Of a stretch of DNA of 64,000 nucleotides, positions 34,797 through 43,879 are shown in pieces; the stretch's first letter is position 1, and each line of letters begins with the position of its first letter. Under the pieces are notes generated by a model. It was not told the origin of the DNA. It did no database searches and saw nothing but the letters and a program-made list of their open reading frames with translations. Both the position numbers and the translations under genes were made by a program. This DNA is from Chloracidobacterium sp. (GTDB taxonomy: Bacteria > Acidobacteriota > Blastocatellia > Pyrinomonadales > Pyrinomonadaceae): positions 2,604,001-2,668,000 of the forward strand of contig JADJTD010000001.1 of the NCBI GenBank assembly GCA_016711345.1, given 5' to 3'.

Positions 34797-35402
34797 TCAA
34801 ACCGCGTAAAAAAGCCGTAAAAACGGGATTATTTGGCAAAAAGCGTGCGCGCGGTGACTGATTTTCTGTTTAACGGTGTCCGACAGCTCGCCAAAGGTCT
34901 GATCGAAACCATCCGGAATGAACAGCGGATCGTAGCCAAAACCATTTGTTCCGCGAGGAAATGGTGCAATCGTACCGCTGCAAATGCCCTCGGCAGAATG
35001 GACGATCTCGCCTGCCGCATCGGCTATTGCGATGGACGAGACAAAGCGTGCCTTTCGCCGCGTGTCGCCTGTCTTGTCTAGCTCGCCGAGCAGCATTGAC
35101 ATCTTCTTATAAAACCCCAATTCCGCTCCTCCGTATCTCGCCGAGAGAACGCCCGGCCTGTTGTCGAGTGCCTCGATCTCTAGTCCGGAATCGTCGGCGA
35201 TCGTCATTAAACCGGAGAGCGAAGCGTAGCCGATGGCTTTTAGCGCAGCGTTTTCCGCAAACGTCGAGCCTGTTTCCTCGATCTCGACCGTGCAGCCAAT
35301 ATCACTGAGGCTTAGCAGATCGATCGGCAGCCCAGCTAAAAGGCCGTTCAACTCCCCAAGTTTGCCCCGATTATTTGTTGCAACGAGCAGCTTTCTTGCC
35401 AT
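34797..35402 (-). CDS. rdgB: XTP/dITP pyrophosphatase (RdgB/HAM1)
   Basis: 201 residues. The N-terminal LLVATNNRGKLGELNGLL (TxNxxK triphosphate site), FAENAALKA (about 49-57), ADDSGLEIEALDNRPGVLSARYGG (metal and catalytic Asp, about 68-91) and the C-terminal GYDPLFIPDG plus SHRAHAF match the ITPase family exactly. It hydrolyses dITP, dXTP and other deaminated purine triphosphates to monophosphates, keeping them out of DNA. It lies downstream of the tRNA on the same strand. Confidence 0.95.
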   Translation of the reverse strand: MARKLLVATNNRGKLGELNGLLAGLPIDLLSLSDIGCTVEIEETGSTFAENAALKAIGYASLSGLMTIADDSGLEIEALDNRPGVLSARYGGAELGFYKKMSMLLGELDKTGDTRRKARFVSSIAIADAAGEIVHSAEGICSGTIAPFPRGTNGFGYDPLFIPDGFDQTFGELSDTVKQKISHRAHAFCQIIPFLRLFYAV

Positions 35403-35418
35403 ATTTCGAGTATGCCAT

Positions 35419-35589
35419 ATTGAGTTAAGGCCGCAAAAAACTCAGCATCGGAAAGCCTCGAATGATAAAGAGAAGGAAGAGTTGATCGCGAGGGTAAAAG
35501 AGATGTCAGCGGATGGAAAGACCAATCGTGAGATAGCTGAGGAAGTCGGGATTTCTCACACGACAGTTGGTAAGTACTTGAAAGCGTAG
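35419..35589 (+). CDS. small helix-turn-helix protein or fragment
   Basis: The frame encodes about 56 residues from an ATT at 35419 or 35 from a TTG at 35482, the latter with AAGGA just upstream. The core LIARVKEMSADGKTNREIAE followed by EVGISHTTVGKYLKA is a clear resolvase/Psq-type helix-turn-helix. No good ATG start exists, and the left end abuts the divergent rdgB start, so it may be a decayed copy of a DNA-binding gene. It directly precedes the palindromes at 35596 and 35792. Confidence 0.45.
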   Translation: MELRPQKTQHRKASNDKEKEELIARVKEMSADGKTNREIAEEVGISHTTVGKYLKA

Positions 35590-35595
35590 AGATGA

Positions 35596-35756
35596 GTTGC
35601 CACCCTTTCCAGCTTTCCAAGTTTCCAAGTTTCCAGAGCTATTTATCTATATTGAGTTATCACTAAGTAAATATATATATAAATGAAAAGTAAGACCCTT
35701 ATAGATTATAAATCTGGAAAGTCTGGAAACCTGGAAACAGTGGAAAGGGTGGCAAC
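35596..35756. repeat. 160-bp palindromic element of TTTCCA words
   Basis: Left arm gttgccaccctttccagc plus repeated tttccaag units (35596-35637). Right arm 35713-35756 is its near-complement (tctggaaagtctggaaacctgg ... ggtggcaac split across units). The middle 75 bases are AT-rich (taaatatatatataaat). The two arms share an 8-9 base period. No coding sequence lies inside. Confidence 0.85.
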
Positions 35757-35791
35757 CTGTTACATTCATCTATCGCGTAAAAATGGTTCTC

Positions 35792-35985
35792 TGCCGCGTA
35801 GCGGCAAGGTGAATGTAGCCGTGGGTTTTAACCCACGGGAATGTGAACCGAGGATTCGCGTCGCGTAGCGACGATTGAACAAAACCGTTGCAATAATTCA
35901 ATCGTCGCTGACGCGACGGAAACATTTATTACGGCCTGCCGTGGGTTAAAACCCACGGCTACATTCAAAACATCGCTACGCGATG
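35792..35985. repeat. nested palindromes around CCGTGGGTTTTAACCCACGG
   Basis: gaatgtagccgtgggtttta... (35811-35838) is complementary to 35939-35966 (...acccacggctacattc), and each is itself a palindrome. Between them cgtcgcgtagcgacgattgaa and ttcaatcgtcgctgacgcgacg pair, and gccgcgtagcggc and catcgctacgcgatg are local hairpins. This gives a nested clover-like structure, probably a small non-coding mobile element. Confidence 0.85.
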
Positions 35986-36099
35986 AAACAAAAGGAAACG
36001 TTGCTACGAACGATGCCCTCACAAACAAACCTTGTATAAATCGCGATTCAGCGATATGCTTACGGGAAATATACCGGTATTTGGGAGAGAAAGAAGGTA

Positions 36100-39000
36100 A
36101 TGAAGAAACGACATTATTCTATGGTCATTGTTCTGGCTGGCATCGCTATTTTTAGCGGATTTAATTTTATTCCAGCCGCTAAGGCCGCGGGGAATAGTCT
36201 TTTTGCGACTCGGATCAGCGAATTTTTCGGGTTACCGCAAATAGATCCTTCTACATCTTTCGTACCGGTGCCGGTTTCACTGCCTGCTGTGAACGCTCCT
36301 ACCGGCGCAACTATTTCTGTGCCTATAACGACAGGCGATCTTACCGGCCTTGGGGTTTATGTGTATGAACTTCAAGTGACATACGATCCGGCGATCCTGA
36401 CGCCTGCTTCACCTGCTTTTGATACGGCTGGAACGCTGAGCAGTGCGATGACGATAACACCGGACACGAGCAATTCCGGCCATTTGATCATCGAGGGATT
36501 TCAAGGAGTGGCTATGGCAGGAGCCGGAACGCTGATCAACTTAAGATTTACGGTTATCGGAACGACCGGCCAATCGACGGCGTTGACGTTTGCGGATTAC
36601 ACTGATCCGGGATCGGCCTTTCATCCGGGCTTTCGGTTTAACGAAGGCGATCCGACAGTGACGATCACGAACGGAAGCTTCACGGTGGTCGCTGCAACTG
36701 CGACGGCGACAAATACTGCGACAAACACGCCGACCAATACACCTGCGACTACGCCGACATTCACACCGACAAATACGGCGACGGCAACCGCGACGGGTAC
36801 ACCGGCGGTGGCGGTGGCTCTGCCGATAATGACCGCGTCGCCTGCCACGGTTGTTTTGGTACCGATAACGGTCGGTAATACGACCGGTTTGAACATATTT
36901 TCTTATGACCTGCAGGTGACATTTAACCCGGCGATCATCACGCCTGCATCGCCCGCTTTTGATAAAACGGGAACGGTCAGCAGCAATATGTTCGTTACGC
37001 CAAATGCTGCTAATCCGGGACACCTTATCATCTCGGCGTTTGATGTCTCTCCACTGACCGGATCGGGAACGCTGCTCAATCTGAGATTTAATGTTATAGG
37101 CTCGTCAGGACAATCGACGGATTTGATCTTTGAGGACTACACGAGCCCGGGAAGCCAATTTCATCCCGGTTTTGTTTTCAACGGCGGCTCGCCTCCTGAT
37201 GTAACGTCGAACGGAGTGCTCACTATCGCGACGGCTACACCGACGGCGACGAACACGGCGACCGCGACGGCAACATCCACATTCACACCGACGGCAACCT
37301 CAACTTCGACGTTCACGCCGACGGCGACATCAACATCGACATTTACGCCAACGGCAACGAGCACCTCGACGTTCACTCCTACGGCGACATCAACATCGAC
37401 ATTTACTCCGACATTTACGGCTACATCAACCTTTACACCAACGGCGACGAGTACGGCGACATTCACGCCGACATTTACGCCGACCGTTGTGCCGACGCCG
37501 ATACTCGGCAACTACACAAACGCCGTGATACCGCTCAGCACAAATACGACCGTCACGCCCGACGCCGCCCCGCTCCTAGCGGCGAGCATGAACGTTTCAA
37601 CCTCAACAAACTTCAAAGGCAAGCTCGAAGCCGATCCCACAACCGGCATCGTCACCGTTACAAATGCTCATCCGGCAGGAATACACCTCATCACCGTCAC
37701 AGCATTCGGTTTTATGGGCGTGACCAATACAAGGACGTTTACGCTTACGGTTAACACGCCTCCTGTTTGTAATCCGGTCAGTTTTGCGCCGGCGGTTCAT
37801 AACGGCACGGGGACTGGTTCGGAAGCAGTTGTCGTTGGAGATTTTAACGGAGACGCCAAACAGGATCTTGCGGTGGCAAACGAAAGCTCGCACAATGTGT
37901 CGATTTTGTTAGGCAATGGATCTGGTAGTTTCGGAAGCGCGACGAACTTCGGAGTGGGTAATAATCCTAAATCATTAGCAGTGGGAGATTTTAACGGCGA
38001 TGGCAATCAGGACCTCGCAGTTGTTAATCTGGGTTCGAGCAATGTATCGATTTTATTAGGTGATGGTTTTGGTAGTTTCTCTAACTTTTTAATGTTACCT
38101 GCAGGCGGCCCTGAAGCAGTTGCTGTGGGGGATTTCAATGGAGATAACAAGCAAGACCTTGTAGTTGTTAATGACGGCACAAACAACGTGTCGATAATGT
38201 TAGGTAACGGTGACGGCAATTTTACCGCTCCAACAAACTATGTAGCTGGCACTGTTCCTCATTCGGTCGCCTTGGGTGATTTCAATGAAGATGGCAATCA
38301 GGATCTTGCCATTTCCAACTGGGCATCAAACAATGTCTCAATCCTGTTGGGTGTTGGTAATGGAAGCTTCGGAGGGGCGATCAATTTACCAGTTGATTCT
38401 AATCCATACTCAATAGCAGTAGGTGATTTCAATGGTGATGGCAAGCAAGATTTAGTGACAGCTAATCGTGAACCGGGAACCGTAACTATTATTCTGGGAT
38501 TGGGACTGGGCAATTTCAGTGCCGCGACAAACATTGGCGTTGGCGGAGTTTCTGTATCGGTAGCTCTAGGTGATTTCAATGGTGATGGCAAGTTAGACAT
38601 TGCAGTTGATATACCTAACTCGGACAGTGCGTCAATCCTGTTGGGAGATGGGGTGGGTGGATTTAGTTTAGCTGGGTCTGTGGGGACTGGCGATTTTCCT
38701 TATTCAATAGCGGTAGGTGATTTCAATGGTGATGGCAAGCAAGATCTTGTTACCGCGAACATTTTCTCAAACAATCTATCCGTTCTGCTTCGTGATTGTA
38801 CGTTAAGCGGAACTGTTACTTACGGCAATGCGATTGGAAGTCCGAGTACGCGGTATGTTTCTAATGTGCAGGTGAATGCTGCGGGAACGCCTTCGGCTTC
38901 TGCGACAACATTAGCGCCGGGCGCGGGTGAGGGAACTTACAAGCTTGATCTGTTGGGTGCGGGGCCCTATACGGTTACGCCTTCGAAGGTGGGCGGCGTG

Positions 39001-39777
39001 AACAATGCGATCAATTCATTTGACGCGGCAAGGATCGCTGCGCACGTTACCGGTAACAACTTTCTGACCGGCAACCAGTTTGTCGCGGCGGATGTCAGCG
39101 GCAACAATGCGATCCAGTCGTTTGACGCGGCGCAGATCGCACGTTATGTCACTGCGCTAACTCCGTATGCCTTGACGGGAACTTGGAAGTTTTTCACCGT
39201 TCCGAACATTCCGTTTCCAACAGGCTCTACGCCGACGAGCAGGACCTATCCGACGCTGACCAGCAACCTCGCAGGCGAAGATTACACCGCGATATTGCTG
39301 GGCGACGTGTCGGGCAATTGGAACAACACCGGTGCGAGAGGAGTTGGCGGTAAGCAGCCGGCAGTAGCCAGCGGGCCGGAGAGAAGTATTTCGGTTGAAC
39401 TGCCGGATATGGCTGTCGCAGTTGGAAAAGAGATCGTCGTGCCGGTTCGGGTCGATAATGCGGCTAACAAAGGCATTGTCTCGTATGAGTTCGAGCTAAG
39501 GTATGATGCTTCGGTGATACAGCCTTTAGAGGATGTTATTGATATAGCAGGAACAGCCAGCCGAGGCCTTTCGTTTGCCGCAAACGCCAACGAACCGGGC
39601 ATTTTACGAGTCGCATTGTATGGTGCGATGCCCATCGACAGCAATGGATTACTTCTGAATCTCAGATTTAAGGCGGTCGGCGAACCTGGAGCATTTACGC
39701 CATTGACGTGGCAGCGGATAATGTTCAACGACGGCCAGCCACGAGTGTCTGCGATCAATGGCCGCGTAAGACTCTAA
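36100..39777 (+). CDS. secreted multi-cohesin, beta-propeller, dockerin-like protein
   Basis: 1225 residues. Signal peptide (about 1-30, AKAAG end); cohesin-like domain 1 (about 62-195); short TNTPTNTP linker; cohesin-like domain 2 (about 228-370), similar to the first (VYELQVTYDPAILTPASPAF vs SYDLQVTFNPAIITPASPAF); Thr/Ser/Pro linker (about 375-465). An Ig-like segment comes next, then seven VCBS/FG-GAP blades (about 555-900) with the calcium loop GDFNGDGKQDL. A dockerin-like pair (SFDAARIAAHVTG, SFDAAQIARYVTA) and a third cohesin-like domain to the end complete the chain. The last 300 residues resemble the protein at 25208. Probably extracellular. Confidence 0.88.
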   Translation: MKKRHYSMVIVLAGIAIFSGFNFIPAAKAAGNSLFATRISEFFGLPQIDPSTSFVPVPVSLPAVNAPTGATISVPITTGDLTGLGVYVYELQVTYDPAILTPASPAFDTAGTLSSAMTITPDTSNSGHLIIEGFQGVAMAGAGTLINLRFTVIGTTGQSTALTFADYTDPGSAFHPGFRFNEGDPTVTITNGSFTVVAATATATNTATNTPTNTPATTPTFTPTNTATATATGTPAVAVALPIMTASPATVVLVPITVGNTTGLNIFSYDLQVTFNPAIITPASPAFDKTGTVSSNMFVTPNAANPGHLIISAFDVSPLTGSGTLLNLRFNVIGSSGQSTDLIFEDYTSPGSQFHPGFVFNGGSPPDVTSNGVLTIATATPTATNTATATATSTFTPTATSTSTFTPTATSTSTFTPTATSTSTFTPTATSTSTFTPTFTATSTFTPTATSTATFTPTFTPTVVPTPILGNYTNAVIPLSTNTTVTPDAAPLLAASMNVSTSTNFKGKLEADPTTGIVTVTNAHPAGIHLITVTAFGFMGVTNTRTFTLTVNTPPVCNPVSFAPAVHNGTGTGSEAVVVGDFNGDAKQDLAVANESSHNVSILLGNGSGSFGSATNFGVGNNPKSLAVGDFNGDGNQDLAVVNLGSSNVSILLGDGFGSFSNFLMLPAGGPEAVAVGDFNGDNKQDLVVVNDGTNNVSIMLGNGDGNFTAPTNYVAGTVPHSVALGDFNEDGNQDLAISNWASNNVSILLGVGNGSFGGAINLPVDSNPYSIAVGDFNGDGKQDLVTANREPGTVTIILGLGLGNFSAATNIGVGGVSVSVALGDFNGDGKLDIAVDIPNSDSASILLGDGVGGFSLAGSVGTGDFPYSIAVGDFNGDGKQDLVTANIFSNNLSVLLRDCTLSGTVTYGNAIGSPSTRYVSNVQVNAAGTPSASATTLAPGAGEGTYKLDLLGAGPYTVTPSKVGGVNNAINSFDAARIAAHVTGNNFLTGNQFVAADVSGNNAIQSFDAAQIARYVTALTPYALTGTWKFFTVPNIPFPTGSTPTSRTYPTLTSNLAGEDYTAILLGDVSGNWNNTGARGVGGKQPAVASGPERSISVELPDMAVAVGKEIVVPVRVDNAANKGIVSYEFELRYDASVIQPLEDVIDIAGTASRGLSFAANANEPGILRVALYGAMPIDSNGLLLNLRFKAVGEPGAFTPLTWQRIMFNDGQPRVSAINGRVRL
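37228..37497 (+). repeat. in-frame Thr-Ser-Phe-Pro tandem repeats
   Basis: About 30-base units such as acgccgacggcgacatcaac repeat seven or eight times with synonymous changes, encoding TSTSTFTPTA blocks. It is a flexible linker and a likely site of length variation. Confidence 0.85.
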
Positions 39778-39781
39778 TGCG

Positions 39782-39856
39782 AAAGCCCGCACGTTAGTCA
39801 GGGCGATACATTCATGCTTGAGTGTTTCGCCCTTACTAACGTGCGGGCTTTTGCAT
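39782..39856. terminator. palindrome/terminator, copy 2 of GGGCGATACATTC element
   Basis: aaagcccgcacgttagtcagggcga and tcgcccttactaacgtgcgggctttt pair almost perfectly, then T-rich sequence. It shares about 60 bases of pattern with 29024-29085. Confidence 0.88.
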
Positions 39857-39962
39857 GTTGTGACATTTTTATTGCCAAGACCTCTCAGAGACAGGTATAA
39901 TTGATTTGCGGTGAAAACCGCCTCACCACCGACGCTTACCTTCTACCTGAGGAAACCCCAAA

Positions 39963-41276
39963 TTGGCAGCAGTGATCGATAATCCTACCAATGTGCTTAA
40001 TGACAATGCGGTCATTACCGAAGTGCGCCGCGACAACACAGATTTGCCGATGAGTGCCGATACAGAGACAGCCATTGAATTGGGAATATGGTTTTCGGGG
40101 CTTGAGAGTTTTTTGAGTGTCGGTAACTACACTTTTCGTGTGCGCGACACCGCAAAGCCGACGGTCGATTACACAATAGAATCCCGCCTTACTCAATCGA
40201 CGCTGATGCGGTGCATGAAACTGAATGCACGGCTGCTCGTCGAGCAAAATCAAACCGAGAGCACTCGGCGATCACACGGCCTGACGGTTGATGAACTGAC
40301 CGATCTCGCTGCGGCGCTGCGTGATTCGATACAGGTTGGCCAGTGCATTGTTCGTGCCGAGCCGCTCGGCGTTGGTGAATGGAAAGCGTGGTGCAATCTG
40401 CTTGCTGAGAAATTTGGCAGGCTCGAAGCGTTCCATAAACTGATTCGATACGCCGAAGCGCAAGGCGAGCAATTTTTGCCTGAGCCGTTAAAGAGTTTTG
40501 CCTCAAACGAAAAACCGAAGACGCTGGAAAATGCCGAACTCGCGCTCATCTTGCCGAAGTTTGCCAAGATACTAAAGTGGCTGAGCGTCGTCGGTAAGAT
40601 GCTCCAGGCAGACGAGCCATTGAAACCGGCGCTGCTGATCTTTTCGCGGTTGAATGAGCAAATTCCCGATCTTATTAGTTACATAAATAATCGCCTCACA
40701 CGTTTCCCGAACGAAGAGGCCGAACTGTTTGCCTCACTCGATGCGGCGTCATACACGGCTTCGATAGAGCTGAAAAAAGTTTACGCTCAGGAGTTGACCG
40801 GACTCGCCGATCTGCGTCCGCCGCCATCGATCTGTGCCGGAATGGAAACGGCGTATGCGATGCTGAACGGCAGCTTTCAACAGACACTTGCCGGACTTGC
40901 ACATCTCATTGATCCTTCAGTTGATGTCGTTGCGCTGTTCCCAAGCTACCGCATCAATTTTGAAAGGTCGCTCACTCTTCGCAGCGATCTATGGAAACTA
41001 GTCCGCCTAACGCAGACCGCTGAACAGGAGCCGGGAAAAAACGAAGTCGATTCTTTGAACAGGTCGCTCCGCGAATTTACGAATGGAAGTATTCGTTTCT
41101 TGTTTTATAAAGATACGGAGACCTTCGAGCGTTTTGTCGAGGAGATCTTGGTCACAAAGCAGAAGAAAGACCTCGTGCCGCTGCTGCATCGCTTCGGAGC
41201 GTACCTCGAAACTCTATTCGGTCAGGTCAGCATGCGAGCGGTACTCGAAAAGCATCCGTTCGAGTCCCAGAATTAA
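39963..41276 (+). CDS. conserved-looking hypothetical protein
   Basis: 437 residues from TTG 39963 with GAGGAAA eleven bases before. There is no signal peptide or membrane span. It is largely helical and rich in Leu, Ala and Glu, with segments such as LTVDELTDLAAALRDSIQVG, LILPKFAKILKWLSVVGKML and LFASLDAASYTASIELKK. No family is recognised. A convergent palindrome separates it from the ABC permease gene. It may be a cytoplasmic helical scaffold, but this is only a reading of composition. Confidence 0.75.
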   Translation: MAAVIDNPTNVLNDNAVITEVRRDNTDLPMSADTETAIELGIWFSGLESFLSVGNYTFRVRDTAKPTVDYTIESRLTQSTLMRCMKLNARLLVEQNQTESTRRSHGLTVDELTDLAAALRDSIQVGQCIVRAEPLGVGEWKAWCNLLAEKFGRLEAFHKLIRYAEAQGEQFLPEPLKSFASNEKPKTLENAELALILPKFAKILKWLSVVGKMLQADEPLKPALLIFSRLNEQIPDLISYINNRLTRFPNEEAELFASLDAASYTASIELKKVYAQELTGLADLRPPPSICAGMETAYAMLNGSFQQTLAGLAHLIDPSVDVVALFPSYRINFERSLTLRSDLWKLVRLTQTAEQEPGKNEVDSLNRSLREFTNGSIRFLFYKDTETFERFVEEILVTKQKKDLVPLLHRFGAYLETLFGQVSMRAVLEKHPFESQN

Positions 41277-41277
41277 T

Positions 41278-41344
41278 TCACCACGGAGACACAGAGAGCA
41301 CAGAGATATTAAAATGCCCTGTGCTCTCTGTGTCTCTGTGGTGA
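41278..41344. terminator. palindrome of CACGGAGACACAGAG words between convergent genes
   Basis: tcaccacggagacacagagagcacag pairs with ctgtgctctctgtgtctctgtggtga over 26 bases with one mismatch; a 15-base AT-rich loop separates them. It can end both flanking genes. Confidence 0.9.
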
Positions 41345-41350
41345 AAATTC

Positions 41351-43879
41351 TTATTGTGAGCGCAGAGTAGCTAACGGTTTTTTGAATAGCACATCAAAGC
41401 TTGCTGCGGCTCCGACAATCGTTACGAGCAGAGTCGTTATCACGACGCCTCCGACGGCAAGCATCGGATCGAATTGCCATTCGACCTCCATCAGAAAACG
41501 GCTGACGACATACGAAAGACTGACCGCAAATGTAGTCGCGATAATTCCGGCCAGCAATCCTAAAATTCCATATTCCGCAAACAGAATTGTGGTCAGCGTT
41601 CTTCGATTCGCACCTAGAGTTTTTAACACCGCGTTCTCATAAATACGCTGAGATTTTGTCAGAGCAACCGAGCCGATCAAGATCAGAATTCCGGTCAGCA
41701 GCACAAAGCTGCCGACAAACGAGATCGCAAGAACAAAGTTACTAATAAGCCGCTCAACTGCCGCGACGATGTCCGCCACGTCAAAGATCTGCACGTTTGG
41801 AAAGTTGTCGAGCACGTCGCGTTGAAGCTTTTGCCGCAAGGTTGTCGGCACATGTTTTATGATCGTTGCCGCGTAGGTTTGCGGCGCTTTGTCGAGCGTG
41901 CCGGGGCGAAATACAAAAACGAATGCCGTGCGAGCATTTCTGACGTCGATCTTGCGGATGTTTGCGACGCGGGCAGTTATCTTTCGTCCGGACACATCAA
42001 ACGTTATCGAATCGCCCGCACTGACCTTCAACGTGTCAGCCATGTTTTCGTCAACCGAAACTTCCGGAATGTCCGACGGCTTTGTTGTCGTCCACCAATC
42101 GCCCGAAATAACTGATTCATTGTCGTCCAAGTTGTCGCGATATGTAAGCGCAAATTCACGTCCGATCTGGCCTTGCTGTTGGCGTATTTCGCGCTGCTGA
42201 TAATCGATGGCTTCGCCGTTGACAAATGCAATGCGGCCGCGCACGGTCGGCACAACCTCAGGTTTTTCGCCTAGCTTTTCTGCGATGATCTTAACAACGT
42301 CATCGATCTGGCTTTTCTGAATGTCAACAAAGATGAGGCTCGGCAGTCGTCCGTTTCTCGTAAGATCAAACTCCCGCAGCAGGTTTGTCTCGATCGCTTG
42401 AACGGACAAAACAACAAACGCTCCTAAACCGACTGCAAGCAAAATGATCCGAGTTTGATTTCCCGGCCGATACATCGAGTTCACAGCCTGACGAATGGAA
42501 AACGTGCCCAGGCCTTTCACTTTTTTCAGAAACCACATCAGCACCGTTGCGGAGAGATAAAGGACAATTCCCGTTGCAGCAAGTGCGCCGAGGAACAAAA
42601 CTCCGACCTTGACCGAGCCTGCCTGCCAAACCGCAAGTGCCAGCAACACAGCGACAGACACTGCGCCGATCGCCCAGCGTGTCCAGTCGAGTTTCGACAA
42701 GCTTGCATTATTCTCATCGCGGAGCAGCAGTCGCGGTTTGATCGATCTGATCTGCATGAGCGGCAATGCTGAGAACAACAACGAGATCAAGACGCCGAGA
42801 ACAATTCCTTGAAACGCAGTCGAGAGATTTATCGAGTAACTCATCTTCGCAGGCAAAGCGTCAATAAACCGCCAGCGAGCTAACCACAATCCGCCTTGCG
42901 CTAGAAAGACACCAAACAAACTTCCGACAGAACCGAGCACGAGAATTTGCAGTAGATAAACCGTAATGACCTTTATTCCGCTGCCGCCGAGGCATTTTAG
43001 AACGGCGATGGTCTTTCGTTTTTGCTCGATGAATGCTCGCGCGACATTCCAAACACCGACGCCGCCAAGCACGAGGATCAGCAAACCCGTGAGCGAAAGG
43101 TAATTTTCCATTCGCGAAAATTGGTCGCTCAGGTTTTCTTGCTGTTCGCGGTACGAATTGACCTGCACAGTAGTGCCCTTTAACGCATCGCGAAGCTGTG
43201 TGACAAGCTCGGTTGGATTGTCGCTTGTGCGATAAAGGATTCGGCGTCTAACACGGCTCGAATTGCGTGTGATGCCTGCGGTTTCAAACGCCTTTTTTTC
43301 GACAAATACTCTTGGCCCGAGTCGAAAGCCGCTCGATCCGCCCGGCTCTTCGTCTATAGCCGCGCGGATCTGGAATTCGCCTTCACCGATACGGAGTTTG
43401 TCGCCGATCTTGACGTTAAGTTCTTCGAGTAGTCCTTTGGCGATGACGGCGCCGTTGTTTTCCAGCAGCTTGTAGTCGAACGGCTCGCCCGACGAAAGCG
43501 TGAACGTGCCGATTAGCGGAAATGGCGGCTCAATGCCCTTTAGCTCTATAAATTCAACACTATCGTTTGACTGATCGGTTGAACGGCCCATCACCGCTGC
43601 CGTGATCGTTTCGTTACGGGCTTCGACGGTAGGGAATCGGGCGATGACGCCTTCGATGGTCGATATGTCGGTCGGCGAAAAGATGTTTGTTGAGGTTACT
43701 TCGACATCGGCCGTCATCAGCGCGCGGGCATCATTTCCTACTACCTTCGTGAGGTTTTGAATAAGCGATCTAAGAGCGACGACCGAGCCGACGCCTAACG
43801 CGATGCAGAGAAAGAAAAACAACAATCGCCGCCATGAAGAGCGGATCTCGCGTCGTGTCAGATTGAGAATAAACTTCAT
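41351..43879 (-). CDS. ABC transporter permease, YbbP-like FtsX family
   Basis: 842 residues: N-terminal helix (about 15-35), a large periplasmic domain, helices around 250-420, a middle hydrophobic pair, a second large soluble domain (about 500-700), and four C-terminal helices including AISFVGSFVLLTGILILIGS and the FtsX region. This double FtsX layout is that of YbbP/COG3127, predicted to move lipids or hydrophobic compounds. It overlaps the ATPase gene by one base. With tesA divergent upstream the order equals E. coli tesA-ybbA-ybbP. Confidence 0.92.
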   Translation of the reverse strand: MKFILNLTRREIRSSWRRLLFFFLCIALGVGSVVALRSLIQNLTKVVGNDARALMTADVEVTSTNIFSPTDISTIEGVIARFPTVEARNETITAAVMGRSTDQSNDSVEFIELKGIEPPFPLIGTFTLSSGEPFDYKLLENNGAVIAKGLLEELNVKIGDKLRIGEGEFQIRAAIDEEPGGSSGFRLGPRVFVEKKAFETAGITRNSSRVRRRILYRTSDNPTELVTQLRDALKGTTVQVNSYREQQENLSDQFSRMENYLSLTGLLILVLGGVGVWNVARAFIEQKRKTIAVLKCLGGSGIKVITVYLLQILVLGSVGSLFGVFLAQGGLWLARWRFIDALPAKMSYSINLSTAFQGIVLGVLISLLFSALPLMQIRSIKPRLLLRDENNASLSKLDWTRWAIGAVSVAVLLALAVWQAGSVKVGVLFLGALAATGIVLYLSATVLMWFLKKVKGLGTFSIRQAVNSMYRPGNQTRIILLAVGLGAFVVLSVQAIETNLLREFDLTRNGRLPSLIFVDIQKSQIDDVVKIIAEKLGEKPEVVPTVRGRIAFVNGEAIDYQQREIRQQQGQIGREFALTYRDNLDDNESVISGDWWTTTKPSDIPEVSVDENMADTLKVSAGDSITFDVSGRKITARVANIRKIDVRNARTAFVFVFRPGTLDKAPQTYAATIIKHVPTTLRQKLQRDVLDNFPNVQIFDVADIVAAVERLISNFVLAISFVGSFVLLTGILILIGSVALTKSQRIYENAVLKTLGANRRTLTTILFAEYGILGLLAGIIATTFAVSLSYVVSRFLMEVEWQFDPMLAVGGVVITTLLVTIVGAAASFDVLFKKPLATLRSQ

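Noticed and set aside
25208..39777. A cellulosome locus
   Set aside because: No glycoside hydrolase or scaffoldin-type gene is present; only the modular folds resemble cohesin and dockerin.
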